This document shows positions 11,331 through 21,290 of a DNA stretch of 64,000 nucleotides, in pieces (positions within the stretch are counted from its first letter, which is position 1; each line of letters begins with the position of its first letter). The notes under the pieces were generated by a model, which saw only the letters and a program-made list of their open reading frames with translations, ran no database searches and had not been told where the DNA came from. Source of the stretch: Pararge aegeria. Taxonomy: Eukaryota > Arthropoda > Insecta > Lepidoptera > Nymphalidae. A program made the translations under genes and the position numbers. The stretch is from NCBI RefSeq assembly GCF_905163445.1, contig NC_053193.1, positions 2,108,001-2,172,000 of the forward strand. The letters run 5' to 3'.

Positions 11331-11639
11331 TTATTTACTGTAAAGTCAGTACACGTTTTTTATAGATTTGTGGATAAAGAGCTGTGAAAGAAGATGACAT
11401 TTTGTCGTATCCCCGGGGAGTAAAATGTCTCCTGTTGAAACTAGCTTTGCTGGGGCGGTCAAAATTTGATGAATTGCGACGCACGCTGGTTTTAATACCC
11501 CTTATTTGGGTTCTACAAGCTTCTTTACGGAAATTTTAAGTAATGGAAAAGTTCCAAAATCATTTTGATTTGAGAATAATTGAGGATGTGAATGCAATCA
11601 AACATTTTTATTTAAATTCTGTATGAGAAGGGTCGGAGT
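11331..11639. other. unassigned, no gene seen
   Basis: No supported feature. Confidence 0.45.
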
Positions 11640-11943
11640 CATCGTCATCATATCGACCTATTACTGGCCCACTACAGGGTACGTGTCTTATCCCACAGCT
11701 AGAAGTGGTTGAAGCCGTAGTCCACCACTCTGGTCCAGTGCGGATTGGTGGACTCCACATGCCTTTAAAAACATTATCGAGATTTCTCTGGCATGCAGGT
11801 TTCCCCACTATGTTTTCCTTCACCGTGATATTTTAATTACTTAAAATGCACATAACTTTGGTAAGGCGTGCTGGGATTCGAACTAGGCCCCCCGAAAGTA
11901 AAGTCGAGCTCCTTCTAGGCTACTAGGCTATAAACGCTTCTTC
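11640..11943 (-). mobile_element. SINE-B, near full length
   Basis: Minus-strand copy from the (GAT)n tail (ATCGTCATCATATCGACC in plus orientation) to the head; B box GATTCGAACTAGG in plus orientation at about 11874-11886. A short run after the TTCCTTCACCGT core is deleted. Confidence 0.9.
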
Positions 11944-12414
11944 TTCTTCAGGGTCAAGAGTACTTATAGGAAGATCTTTTCCAAAGTACGCACTCATTTC
12001 GAAATAATCAACAATTAAATTTAATTTGTTTCATTCCAACTACATTCTTCTCTGTGCTTCAAAAAGATTAAAGGCTCGATCCAAGTACGCAAAACTTTGT
12101 ACTGATTAATTGGAAAACAACTTAAACACGGTGTAGTCCAATTTGAGACCGTAAAATGCCGATTTCACTCTTATTCCACTACAATAAGAACCGTTCTGTA
12201 AATCTTCAAAATTCTTGGAAAACCTTTGCTTGTAGCTCTCTCTGTTAGAGTTACTACTTTGGATAGAATCAATAGTTTGTTCAGTTACTGTGCTTAAAAC
12301 TAAAAGTTGTAAATTGTTTTTGTCTGAGGTAGAATTATATTTTATCCGACGTCGAGCAACGTCGAATAAAAGTCGAATGTAGACGTTTGGGTCATTATAA
12401 TTTTTTTTTAATTT
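11944..12414. other. unassigned, no gene seen
   Basis: A GTCGA-rich patch near 12345-12380 (CGTCGAGCAACGTCGAAT) is a short imperfect direct repeat. Otherwise nothing recognised. Confidence 0.45.
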
Positions 12415-12625
12415 GACTAAAGTTAGGCCCTTGACTGCAATCTTACCTGGTGGTGATGTAGTCTGAGCAGGTAGCGGGCTAACCTAATAGGGAGTATGGT
12501 AGTCATACCCCCTAATCGGCTTCTATGCGACATCGCACCGAAACACTAAACCGCTTAACGGCACGTCTTTGTCGGTAGATTGGTAACTAGATACGGCCAA
12601 GGCTAAAGCATAGAAGTGTAAGATT
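12415..12625 (-). mobile_element. family C, long copy
   Basis: In plus orientation: GGCCCTTGACTGCAATCTTA, then TAGCGGGCTAACC, then GGCACGTCTTTGTCGG. Read on the minus strand its end matches the 3' end of the LINE-T fragment at 26456, which defines the sense direction. Confidence 0.75.
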
Positions 12626-13040
12626 ACTTGATTTTTGTCACAGATAAATGCCATTCTTAGCTAGATTATCAATACGAGATGATATGCAAATCAATAAAAT
12701 GAATCCTTTTGATACAAAACAGTAATGGATTTGGAGTATTTATATTTGATAAGAAGGTGCTGGCACGTTGGAAAGTTGGAAGGACTGGCGACTAAAGCGA
12801 CGCGAAAAAGAAAGAAGAAAGGATAGGGTGAAAAGAGTGACATCGGGCGTTTAGGATGATTTGGCGAGATTTAAAAAAAAAGGGAAACGAATATATTAGT
12901 AAAAGAGTAATTATTTTAAGACTCTAAATTGGAAGTATATTGTTTGCGTAATTGACAAATTATATGATAGTGTATTCTGAAATTGGTTTTTATTTGGACT
13001 GGAATATTTTTACAGAAGATTCAGAAATAATAAATTCCGC
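12626..13040. other. unassigned, no gene seen
   Basis: No supported feature; a purine-rich AAAGAAAGAAGAAAGG patch near 12808. Confidence 0.45.
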
Positions 13041-13140
13041 TATTGCACCAGCCGGGAATCGAACCCGGGACCTCCTACTTAAATTCACTGGGATACTAAG
13101 ACATCCAGTTCTCCGACAGATTGCACGTATTGAGATACAT
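13041..13140 (-). mobile_element. tRNA-derived SINE head (separate family)
   Basis: On the minus strand the T arm is perfect (CCGGG TTCGATT CCCGG) and GGTTCGATTCC is a canonical B box. The upstream half does not fold as a tRNA D or anticodon arm and the A box is weak, so this is a SINE head rather than a tRNA gene. Confidence 0.65.
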
Positions 13141-13914
13141 TTCATATTAAACCATTACCGAAGGTCATTTTTCCGATCAGATGGTCCACCGGTTAGAAAA
13201 CAAGGTAGGAAATCATCGGATATAAACAGAGCAACACTTCGCTTCGAATACTTTCCATCGTATATACGTATCACTATCCATCAACTCGTTACCTAAAATA
13301 TGTACTGCTCACTAATATATCGGTATCCCCAAAAAAAACACAGACGTTTGTCAAAATATAAATTTATAGATTGTTAGAAGTCACACAATTATTTTAAAAA
13401 CATGAACAAATTATATGTGCTGCACATAAAATGGTAGGTAACCCTACCAAACTCCGTTAACCCTTAGTAAAATTTTCTGAGATAGAAATCATTTTCTCGG
13501 CCGATCCTTCATCGGAATCCAATGCTATAATTTTACACAACCAATTGCACTAGATTGCAATTAAAAAGTTCACAGCGAATGAGTTAAGTTCCTGTTAGGG
13601 GAGACTTTAAAACTGACTTCAGTATTGAATTGAATCTTCATTAAGTATCAGTTTAAAGTTTGACATAGGAACCTATTTCAAACTATCGACCGTTAAACGT
13701 AACTTCTCTGATCTTCTTTTTTCGTTTTATTCCGTACCTACCTAATTGGAAAAAGAATCTTTTGACTTTGCCCGTTTGTCAGTCACAAGTTTTTACATCT
13801 ACAGAGAGGTTAAGCAGCCACTGACGTAATATGAATTTAGGTCTGTGAGCAGAGAATTTTCAAAAACCGATAGCGAGTCCTGCTTTCTATTTCCGGGCTT
13901 GGCCAATAAAAGTT
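13141..13914. other. unassigned, no gene seen
   Basis: AT-rich, no reading frame or repeat supported. Confidence 0.45.
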
Positions 13915-14150
13915 TTTTGTTTTTTTTTTGTTCAAGCATTTTCAGTACCAGCCCGAAATTGAGAAATTTTCAGGTTTAAACCTCGTGCGAGAGCTCGTTA
14001 AGCCACCGATCTCTATCTCTTAATTGAGACAATGAGTCGTTAAAGCCTACCAACCCACATAACAGCAGCGTGGTGGGTCTGCGCTCTGGAACGATCTCTC
14101 AAGGAACGAGAGCCTCGCCCAGCAGTGGAACGTAGACTCGTATAATGAGC
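13915..14150 (+). mobile_element. SINE-Q body
   Basis: Shares the arrangement ACCAGCCCGAAATT ... CCTACCAACCCACAT ... GCGTGGTGGGTCTG ... CCAGCAGTGGAACGTAGAC with the 8935 copy. Head lost. Confidence 0.6.
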
Positions 14151-14324
14151 AGTATCTAACATGTGGTAGAAGTCAAAAGTTTATTAAATAATATTTATTT
14201 TGTTGTTATTTCAAATACTGAAGCTCGACAATAGCTGCTAAATTAAAAAAATTAAAAATAATACCCTTACTTCATATTCATCATATCAACTGACGTGGGT
14301 ATTTTATATGGAGTTCCAAATTCC

Positions 14325-14475
14325 CCGACCTTCTCGGAGGTTTCCACTATTGCCACTTTAGCTTCGCGACTTGTTAACCGTACGGACTTCTACGGACCCC
14401 CTTTTTTTTACTTGATCAAGTTAAGATTCTCCGAGCAAAGCTCGCTCCATCGACCGCTGAGTGATTTTAACGTGC
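14325..14475 (-). pseudogene. RTE-like LINE fragment
   Basis: The minus strand keeps the words ERALLGE and QVAKLKWQ around frame breaks, corresponding to the MERAMLG ... RVAKLKW region of the 382 and 17835 fragments. The antisense frame at 14295-14516 is a shadow. Confidence 0.55.
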
Positions 14476-14663
14476 TGACTGTAGGAAATTCACTCCGCGA
14501 AAATGCTGCTGCGTAGGAATCGCCTACTCGTTGCACGCCATGATATATTTCTGTACATGTATTTAGTTCTATAGCTAAGACGTCATACTACCGTCCCTTA
14601 AATAAACCTACCTTTTAAGAACCTATTTATCTAAGTTTTAGATTTAATACGGTACGGCTTTTC

Positions 14664-14950
14664 GAAACGGTGCTCAGTGGATAGGACTTTAACGTCACTT
14701 TCGGGGGGGTCCAGTTCGATCCTAGCACGCACCTCCTTAAGTTATGTGCGCTTTAAGAAGTTAAAATATCACTTGCTTCAACGGTGAAGGAAAACATAAT
14801 GAGGAAACCGGCATGCCTGAGAATTGTAAATAATGTAGTCAAAGGAGTCCACCAATCCGCACTGAGCCAGGGTGTTGGACTACGGGCTCAACCCCGTGGG
14901 AGGAGACCCCTGCCGTGTAGTGGGTCGGTAATGGGTTGACACTATGATGA
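14664..14950 (+). mobile_element. SINE-B, full length
   Basis: Head with a B-box-like CAGTTCGATCCTAGC, CTTGCTTCAACGGTGAAGGA core and a 3' end at GGTAATGGGTTGACACTATG. A small gap lies between GAGAATTGTAAATAATG and the CCACCAATCCGCACT segment. Confidence 0.9.
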
Positions 14951-15534
14951 ACTTTACAAAACATGATACTTTCATACAAACGAAAGTCTTTTCATAAAGC
15001 ATAACGCTTTATTTATTAAATGTATTTGCATATTTCATTTCTAATGAAATCACTAAGAACACAGCATTTTCGAGAAAATTGCACCATATCTCTGTTACAA
15101 AGTGAAAACTTATTCATAACAAAGCACTGTAAACCATAATTAATTTACACGCTTTCAAGACAGACGCGGCAAGAAATGCTGCGAGAACTAAAACATCGAG
15201 TGTCAAATTTGACGACGACAAAAGCTCCGGTCTCTTCCAGTCCTCTTAGAAAATAAGTTCCATTGCAAAAGTTTCTGGACAATTTACCGTGGAAAGTTGA
15301 TTAAAGTTGTATTTTCAATGGATGCTTTAATAAGATCCGAGTCTCCAGAATCAAGGGGTGGCGGTAATGCTGTTATTGAAGGATCTTTAGAGAAAGGAGC
15401 TCAATCTTCAATGCTTTTTAATCGACATTTCGCTTCCTGCAATCTTAAGTTACAACTATAGACATTATCTGGTTAATTAATATCCGTCTCCTGGGCATAG
15501 ACCTTCTCACTATTAATAGAGAGGATATCAAAGC
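14951..15534. other. unassigned, no gene seen
   Basis: No recognised repeat; a moderately GC-rich section at 15160-15360 lacks a supported frame. Confidence 0.45.
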
Positions 15535-15690
15535 ATAGACGAGATAATTCATGGCTAGATGATCTGCCTTCCGAACCGGTGGTAGAATCACTACAAACAG
15601 ACAGACTTGACGTTTCAAAAGTGCTTATATTAGGCCTACTTGAAATAAATGAATCTTTTGAATTTTGAATTTGAATTTTGATGAAAGACA
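15535..15690 (+). mobile_element. LINE-D 3' end with TTTTGAA tail
   Basis: Reads GATCTGCCTTCCGAACCGGT, then GACTTGACGTTTCAAAAGTG, then AATAAATGAATC and a TTTTGAATTTTGAATTTG tail. A 118-codon minus-strand frame across it is antisense to this module and not a gene. Confidence 0.8.
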
Positions 15691-16544
15691 CAATGAGAAT
15701 CACAAAACAATATAAACAGATATATAAATGTGTAATTTTTAAACAAAAAAACACAACAAAATGACAGCTGTTCTGACGAGCACCTGTCATATTTTTATCC
15801 CTACTCCGCGGCCGACCGTCACGCGACATGCAACACAGACGAAAAAGTTTGAGACGATGTATTCAAAATTTCACTTTAATACTTGATTCCATATAATGTA
15901 CAACTAAAGCAGTTCGCAAGTAGAAAACAGACCTTACTGAGCCTAATATCACTTAAGCTCGAATAGTCCAATTCACCCTTTTGTTTGCCCGCAATTACGT
16001 ACGTAGCAAAACTCATGTAATAGCTAAATTGCCCTTATCATGGGGAGCGAAAGTTAAAATCGCATTACCATCGCTAACGAGCCGGACGCGACGCTATCGT
16101 GTCATATCAAGCTTAAGTAACACGCTGATACCAATTCTTACTGTCGTATTTTTTTTAAATCGGATCTATCTTTATTATAATTATTATTATTACTCTCTTT
16201 TTCTAATTTTTTTTTATTAATATTTTTCCTTTTGTATAGTTTGGTATAATATTTTTTTACCATTTTGTGTATGTTTTTTTATTATCGTTGACTTGAATAG
16301 TTTTTATACATTTTATATCGTAAAATTTCAATGTGTTACAAACAAGTTACTCTGTTGGTGGTGCTTTGAATAAGTAAAAAAACTCGTCATATATTAAAGG
16401 TAATTTAAAGCATTAACTCAAATTAATTTCACCCAGCCGTTGACAAAGTTTTGAATAGTTAATTCTTGTATATAATTATATTTACTTATAGCTTATGACT
16501 ACAAAAACATATATATTTTGGTTATACAATGGCATGAGGTATTT
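15691..16544. other. unassigned, AT-rich
   Basis: Contains a GC-richer stretch at about 16030-16110 and long T-rich runs. A 79-codon frame at 15981-16220 ends in low-complexity Tyr/Phe codons and is not supported. Confidence 0.45.
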
Positions 16545-16620
16545 TCATGGGTAAGGCGGTTACGTTAAACCAATATCCCTAATCAGTTTCTACGTAACAT
16601 CTTACTAGAACGCTAAATCC
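16545..16620 (-). mobile_element. family C fragment
   Basis: Short diverged piece: AATCAGTTTCTACG and AGAACGCTAAATCC correspond to the middle of family C. Confidence 0.5.
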
Positions 16621-16631
16621 TGTAATAATTT

Positions 16632-16780
16632 TGTTTTCCTTATCCTAAGGTTGCCTGGAAGAGATCGCTACAAAGCGATAAGGCCGCCTTTTGTATACTT
16701 CTTCTGTCTGTGATTTCTTTTATTCTTTTTTTTGTGTTTTTATTTGTATGCAAATAAAGAGTATAAATACATAAATAAAT
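16632..16780 (+). mobile_element. LINE-E 3' UTR
   Basis: AAGGTTGCCTGGAAGAGATC, GCGATAAGGCCGCCTTTTGT and an AAATAAAGAG terminus, same order as the other LINE-E ends. Confidence 0.8.
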
Positions 16781-16957
16781 CGCTTGGCCGCCTTATTCCT
16801 CGCCATCCTTATTCCTCGCTCTCCTATCTTAAGAGGATTCTAGTCTACAATCGGTGGGCTTAAAAGCTCGATCACAAAACTTAACATGCTCCCCGACAGG
16901 GGTTGACCGCCAATTTTAGTATGACACTGTCAATAATTATTATATCAGTGAAAAACC

Positions 16958-17042
16958 CAATTTTTGACCCGTCCCGGAATTCGAACCCAGGGCCTCGTGA
17001 TCCATAGTTGAACATGCTAGCCACTAAACAAACGAGGCAGTA
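16958..17042 (-). mobile_element. tRNA-like SINE-Q head
   Basis: On the minus strand GCCTCGTTTGTTTAGTGGCT carries an A-box-like segment and CTGGGTTCGAATTCCGG a good B box, spaced as in a tRNA. It lacks a paired acceptor stem and CCA context, so I read it as a SINE head. Confidence 0.65.
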
Positions 17043-17834
17043 CATTCTTAGGCAGTGATAGATTATTATTTTTAATTTACCATTCTATTCCACCAATATT
17101 AAACATCTGCGGTTTTTCCATTTAGTAACAATATTGGGTAATTCTAAGAGCGGATATACTAATCCCTCAAAATTCAGTGAGTCTGGCGCATTTGCATGTC
17201 GCATGTCGGTGACGCGAAACCAATAAGCCCCTTATCAAAAATCGCTTAGCGCGGCCAAAAAAAAATTCTATTCACTCAGCTTACAACTTAGACCAAACTA
17301 AAAGCGAAAATCGTGTGGTCGAGGTTCAGAACTGTTATTGGGTGGTAATTCAAGGAAACAGGCGCAAGTGGCCGAGTTAAAGGTACTTCGTTTTTATAGC
17401 TTAGCCTACATATGATCCAGTTCTAAATATAAGTACTGCTGACAATAAAAATGTTTGTTATTGTTTGTTAGTCATAGAAGATAAACGATTTTTAAAAGTG
17501 TGTGCATCTGTTTTAGCTTAAGCACGAATCAAAAGGTCTGTTTAAATACGAATAATAAATACATAAAAATTAGAGACTGATATAAAAAACTGAAGGTCAA
17601 TAAACGGTCAGAATAAATAAAATAAAGAAAAAATAGAAACATAAATAACTAAATGCTGAAATGATGAAAACATTCTATAATAAATAAAAGATAGTGAACA
17701 AACAGTCTGTTTTTGTTTTATTGAAGTTGATCGCACACTGCTGTTTGAGCCGGGGATGCTTTTAACAAACAATTATATGTCGCCCTTAATAGTCGTGCTA
17801 GCCTTAGCAGGGACATTGATTGGGGTGCATATAA
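17043..17834. other. unassigned, AT-rich
   Basis: No supported feature. Confidence 0.45.
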
Positions 17835-18160
17835 TATCATCATCATTACTTCAACCGATTGAAGCCCACTGCTGGACATAGGTCTTTTGTAGGGAGTTCC
17901 AATATCCACGGTCCTGGGCCGCTTGTTTCAAGCAGCTCCAAGAACCTTGTTTAATGTCGTCTGTCTACCTTTTTGGAGGCCATCGCTGCGATTACCTGTG
18001 CGGGGTCGTCATTCCAGCACCTTGGAACCCAAACGTCCATCGGTTCTCCGTGCTATGTGCCCCGCTTATTCCACTTCAGCTTTGCGACTCGATGAGCTGT
18101 GTTGGTAACTCTGGCTCGTCTTCTGCTCCGGTTCTTCTTCAGATTGCAGAATGGTATAAA
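17835..18160 (-). pseudogene. RTE-like LINE, 3' end
   Basis: On the minus strand AHRVAKLKW and ARRTDGRLGSKVLEWRPRTG occur with breaks, followed by the 3' end GTCCAGCAGTGGGCTTCAAT and an ATGATGATGAT tail. Short plus-strand frames here are antisense shadows. 5'-truncated. Confidence 0.8.
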
Positions 18161-18239
18161 TAATTGAATTAATTAACTGTGCAATAAAAAAAGAAAACAG
18201 GCTTTAAAATTAAAGAAAGAATAAGTATGCGCATTTGCA

Positions 18240-18276
18240 TGGGAGAAAAATGGATACAGTATCCATTTTTCTCCCA
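18240..18276. repeat. perfect 17-bp inverted repeat, 3-nt loop
   Basis: Arms 18240-18256 and 18260-18276 (TGGGAGAAAAATGGATA and its reverse complement) around CAG. Not part of a repeat family I recognise; could be a short palindromic element or a replication product. Confidence 0.9.
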
Positions 18277-18567
18277 ATGTTATAAATTCGATAGCGTATA
18301 GGCGCAGAAAGGTTATAAGAGATTTTTTTTTGCTCCATCCTGCAGAAATTGTGCGTTTTTTGGTTGACTCTCCGGCTCACATAACATGTGCGAAAAAATC
18401 AAGTTAGACAGTGAGAGCCGCAGTTTGATTGAAGAACAAGTATTTCAAAGTAGTTACAATTGCAAAATATGTGAGAGATCGAGAGGAAAAATAATTTCCA
18501 AATTCAGATTTTTTTTTTCAACGTATTGTTTGATGAGGTATTTATGTTTGTTTATTTTCAATTAACA

Positions 18568-18842
18568 TTATCATCATTTCAACCTATTATCGGCTCACTG
18601 CAGGGCACCGGTCTCCTCCCGCAATGAGAAAGGGTTGAGGCCGTAGTCTACCACAATGGACCATTGCGGATTGGTGGAATTTACACACCTTTGAAAACAT
18701 TATAAAGAATTCTCAGGTATGTAAGTATCTTAACGATGTTTTCCTTCATCGTTGAAGCAAGTGATATTTTAATTGCTTGTAACGCACATAACTGTGTGTC
18801 GAAGTGAAGTCGAAGTCCTACCCACTGGGCTATCACCGCTTC
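18568..18842 (-). mobile_element. SINE-B, near full length
   Basis: Minus-strand copy from the tail TATCATCATTTCAACC to the head at CCCACTGGGCTATCACCGCT. The B-box region is damaged (CTGTGTGTCGAAG). Confidence 0.85.
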
Positions 18843-19199
18843 ACCGCTATTTTTAACGCGCATAATATGTAAAACGAAATACAAACTTTCCTGACGTGAC
18901 TTCGTATTACGAGTGGTTATTGTGGCTCTCTTTGCAGCACTCTACGACCAACCTTAGGACTAGATTCAGATAAAACTCTGATAAACAATCCCAATAAAAT
19001 AAACTGACACGTGTAAAAATCAAAATAAGTACTATAAGTTATAAAGATTATAATACTTATTGTGTTGTTGTTAATAAAAGCTTTATAAGAGCCATTTTAC
19101 AGCTATAAAAGCGTTAGACTTGTGTTATATTGGTGTGAATTAGGAACGTTAAAACCGATAAGGAGTACGGATTTAATATAACTGCCATGAGGCTAACAG
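18843..19199. other. unassigned, no gene seen
   Basis: No supported feature. Confidence 0.45.
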
Positions 19200-19330
19200 A
19201 TAAACCACCACGTAAGAAGTAGAAGAAACTCTTTATTGCACGTATAAAATACAGGAAAAGAAACAGTAAGGAGTATACAGTAAACAATATAGACAAGCAA
19301 AGGCGGCCTTATTGCTGCAAGTAATCTAAG
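19200..19330 (-). mobile_element. LINE-E 3' end
   Basis: CTCTTTATTGCACG, then AAAGGCGGCCTTATTGC in plus orientation is the LINE-E terminus reversed; the GAGATC segment is lost. Confidence 0.6.
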
Positions 19331-19631
19331 AAATGCAATGTAATGTAATTTTCATTTTAATCCTAAATCTTCAGATGACACATTGAGTTTATTAGAAAAG
19401 TATAGCACTACTCAATTCAATCTGTCATTTAAAGGTGGATTAAATTGATTATTTGTTAATTTTGGCTGTAACATTATGCCAACAGATGAGATCAAAGGCT
19501 AACGTGTAGTGGAATAAAAAAAAAAGATTTCGCGTCCCAGTTTTGTCACAAAAAGCTGTACCTATATTAAAATGTTTGAATGTGCTAAACCCTACAACTA
19601 CAACATTAAAAAAATCCTCTCAGTATTATTG

Positions 19632-19690
19632 CTGAGAAAAGGCTACAGAGTATATAACTTTTTAAATTGTATACACTCTGTAGCCTCAGG
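19632..19690. repeat. inverted repeat (stem-loop)
   Basis: Arms 19640-19651 (AGGCTACAGAGT) and 19675-19686 are perfectly complementary; outer CTGAG and CTCAG extend the pairing after a short bulge. Confidence 0.8.
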
Positions 19691-19851
19691 TTAAGAAAGT
19701 GATGAAAATTAACGTAAATTTTTAAGTAGTATCGATGAAAATTGGTATTCAGATTCATAGTTATAAAACACCCAGAAATGGGGCTACCTCAGAAATAAAG
19801 TCCGATTTAAAAACTATTTATTTTTCTAGTTGGTAGCATACTTCTTGAGAA

Positions 19852-20021
19852 ACACAGTCAAGCACCGCGGTGGCTCAAGGTATACAGTATACCGTTAACG
19901 GCAGTAAGTCTAGGAAAGTATGTAAATCTTCAAACAACACAGTCAAGCACCGCGGTGGCTCAAGGTATACAATATACCGTTAACGGCAGTAAGTCTAGGA
20001 AAGTATGTAAATCTTATCAGA
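19852..20021. repeat. 85-bp tandem duplication
   Basis: Units 19852-19936 and 19937-20021 differ at about one internal position (CAGTATACC versus CAATATACC) before the final bases. Each unit holds CACCGCGGTGG, GGTATAC and CCGTTAACGG, three palindromic or near-palindromic words. Near identity implies a recent event. Confidence 0.9.
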
Positions 20022-20331
20022 AGTAGTACGCAGGCGAAGTCGCGCGGGACCATATAATAATATTATAAGTATAATACATTAGCTCTCAAAATATACGACG
20101 TTCATAAAGTACCTTAGGTAAAGAGTTTAAAGGTTATTTGCGTAATAAAAAGGCTATTCGGGTATGAATATCAAACTTGAGGCAAGAGCAGCTTAAACGG
20201 GGACATCAAAATATTATTTCTGTTAGCTCACATTATAATATACGTCCAAACTTACGTTTCCAATTTATTATTTTTATAACGGCGATCCAAGATCCATTTC
20301 TCCCATCAACTACAACTACAACAACTATAAT
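20022..20331. other. unassigned; possible Helitron-like scar
   Basis: GGCGAAGTCGCGCGGGAC at about 20033 resembles the terminal words of lepidopteran Helitron-like or RTE elements, followed by TAATATTATAAGT. Too short to assign. Confidence 0.35.
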
Positions 20332-20797
20332 ATGATAATCTTTTTATCAGTGTCAGTAATATATACAAGCGAACGCGAATCCGTTCGTGTCAAATTTAAA
20401 GATATAGGTATGCTTACAGTAGCCTCGCAGTATATTCATAATAATATAATCTTTATTAAACAAAAAGTCGATATTAACAATCGACTTACTAAAAACGGAT
20501 TTAAATTAGTGATATCTGCATATCGTCTGAGAAAAGTACTGAAATCCTCTGTTGGGATGGGTATATTCTTTAATATCATGATACCGAAGGTAATATTAGA
20601 TCTACCTTTACCTAAGTTTAAACAATATATTAAAACACATTTAACTTCCTTAACGACAAATCTGCTTGGAAGCAGGCAACTCCGCTCTCATCTCTCACAG
20701 AACAGAGAAATTATAAAGATTGTTAAACTATAGACTTGACGTTTCAAAAACTTTTGCTTAAACTAGGCCTACTTGAAATAAATGAATTTTGAATTTG
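20332..20797 (+). pseudogene. LINE-D, C-terminal coding remnant and 3' end
   Basis: A 133-codon frame (20332-20733) includes VKFKDIGMLTVASQYIHN and VILDLPLPKFKQYIKTHL, words typical of the C-terminal domain after the RT of CR1/Jockey-type LINEs. The unusual NLLGSRQLRSHLSQNRE end shows drift. It runs into the LINE-D 3' UTR (GACTTGACGTTTCAAAA) and ends in a short TGAATTTGA tail where the next LINE begins. No RT core. Confidence 0.75.
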
Positions 20798-20960
20798 AGT
20801 GTCGCGAATGCGTCAGTGGTCGTCAGTTTTTGCTGTCGAAAGTGTGGTCGAAACTGTCGCTCACGAAGTGTGTGTCACAGTCTGTAGGAGAAAATGCCTC
20901 CAAGACAATGTTTGAATCGTCTATCGACGAGACCTGAATGAAGAATGACATCAATAATGA

Positions 20961-21290
20961 TCATTTGATTACCACTACGGCATTCGCGTAGAAATAATAA
21001 GCAGTGGCCCACAGTTGTCGTTGCCGGTCCAAGCGGTGCGAAGATATAACGATACAGCTAAGCAAAATTTTGTTGCAGCGATTGAAAGTGTAGACTGGGA
21101 CTGTCTTTTCACGCAAAGAAAATCAGCTGAGGGCCTAGCAACCTCAATAATTAATATAATAATAACCAAAATTGACATAAGTTTCCCTGAAAGAAAAACT
21201 GTTTGCAGGATACCAAAGAAATCATGGGTGACGAGCGAAATTATTAACCTAAATTGTGATTTTGTTCACGATGACATACCTAACAACTAA
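20961..21290 (+). pseudogene. LINE linker frame upstream of RT (frameshifted)
   Basis: Open from 20961 to the stop at 21288-21290. It includes AVRRYNDTAKQNFVAAIESV and ends WVTSEIINLNCDFVHDD before leaving frame. Its last residues overlap the start of the RT frame, whose YLTTKFPNNTLLQKK continues the expected sequence one frame over, so a single-base indel near 21275 likely separates two parts of one former protein. No ATG is supported here. Confidence 0.6.

Noticed and set aside
12952..13296. 114-codon frame as a gene
   Set aside because: It crosses a tRNA-derived SINE head (APAGNRTRDLL is the usual antisense reading of such B boxes).
15473..15829. 118-codon minus-strand frame
   Set aside because: Antisense to a LINE-D 3' end; the Ser/Thr-rich stretch is the reverse reading of the CTTCCGAACCGGTGG module.
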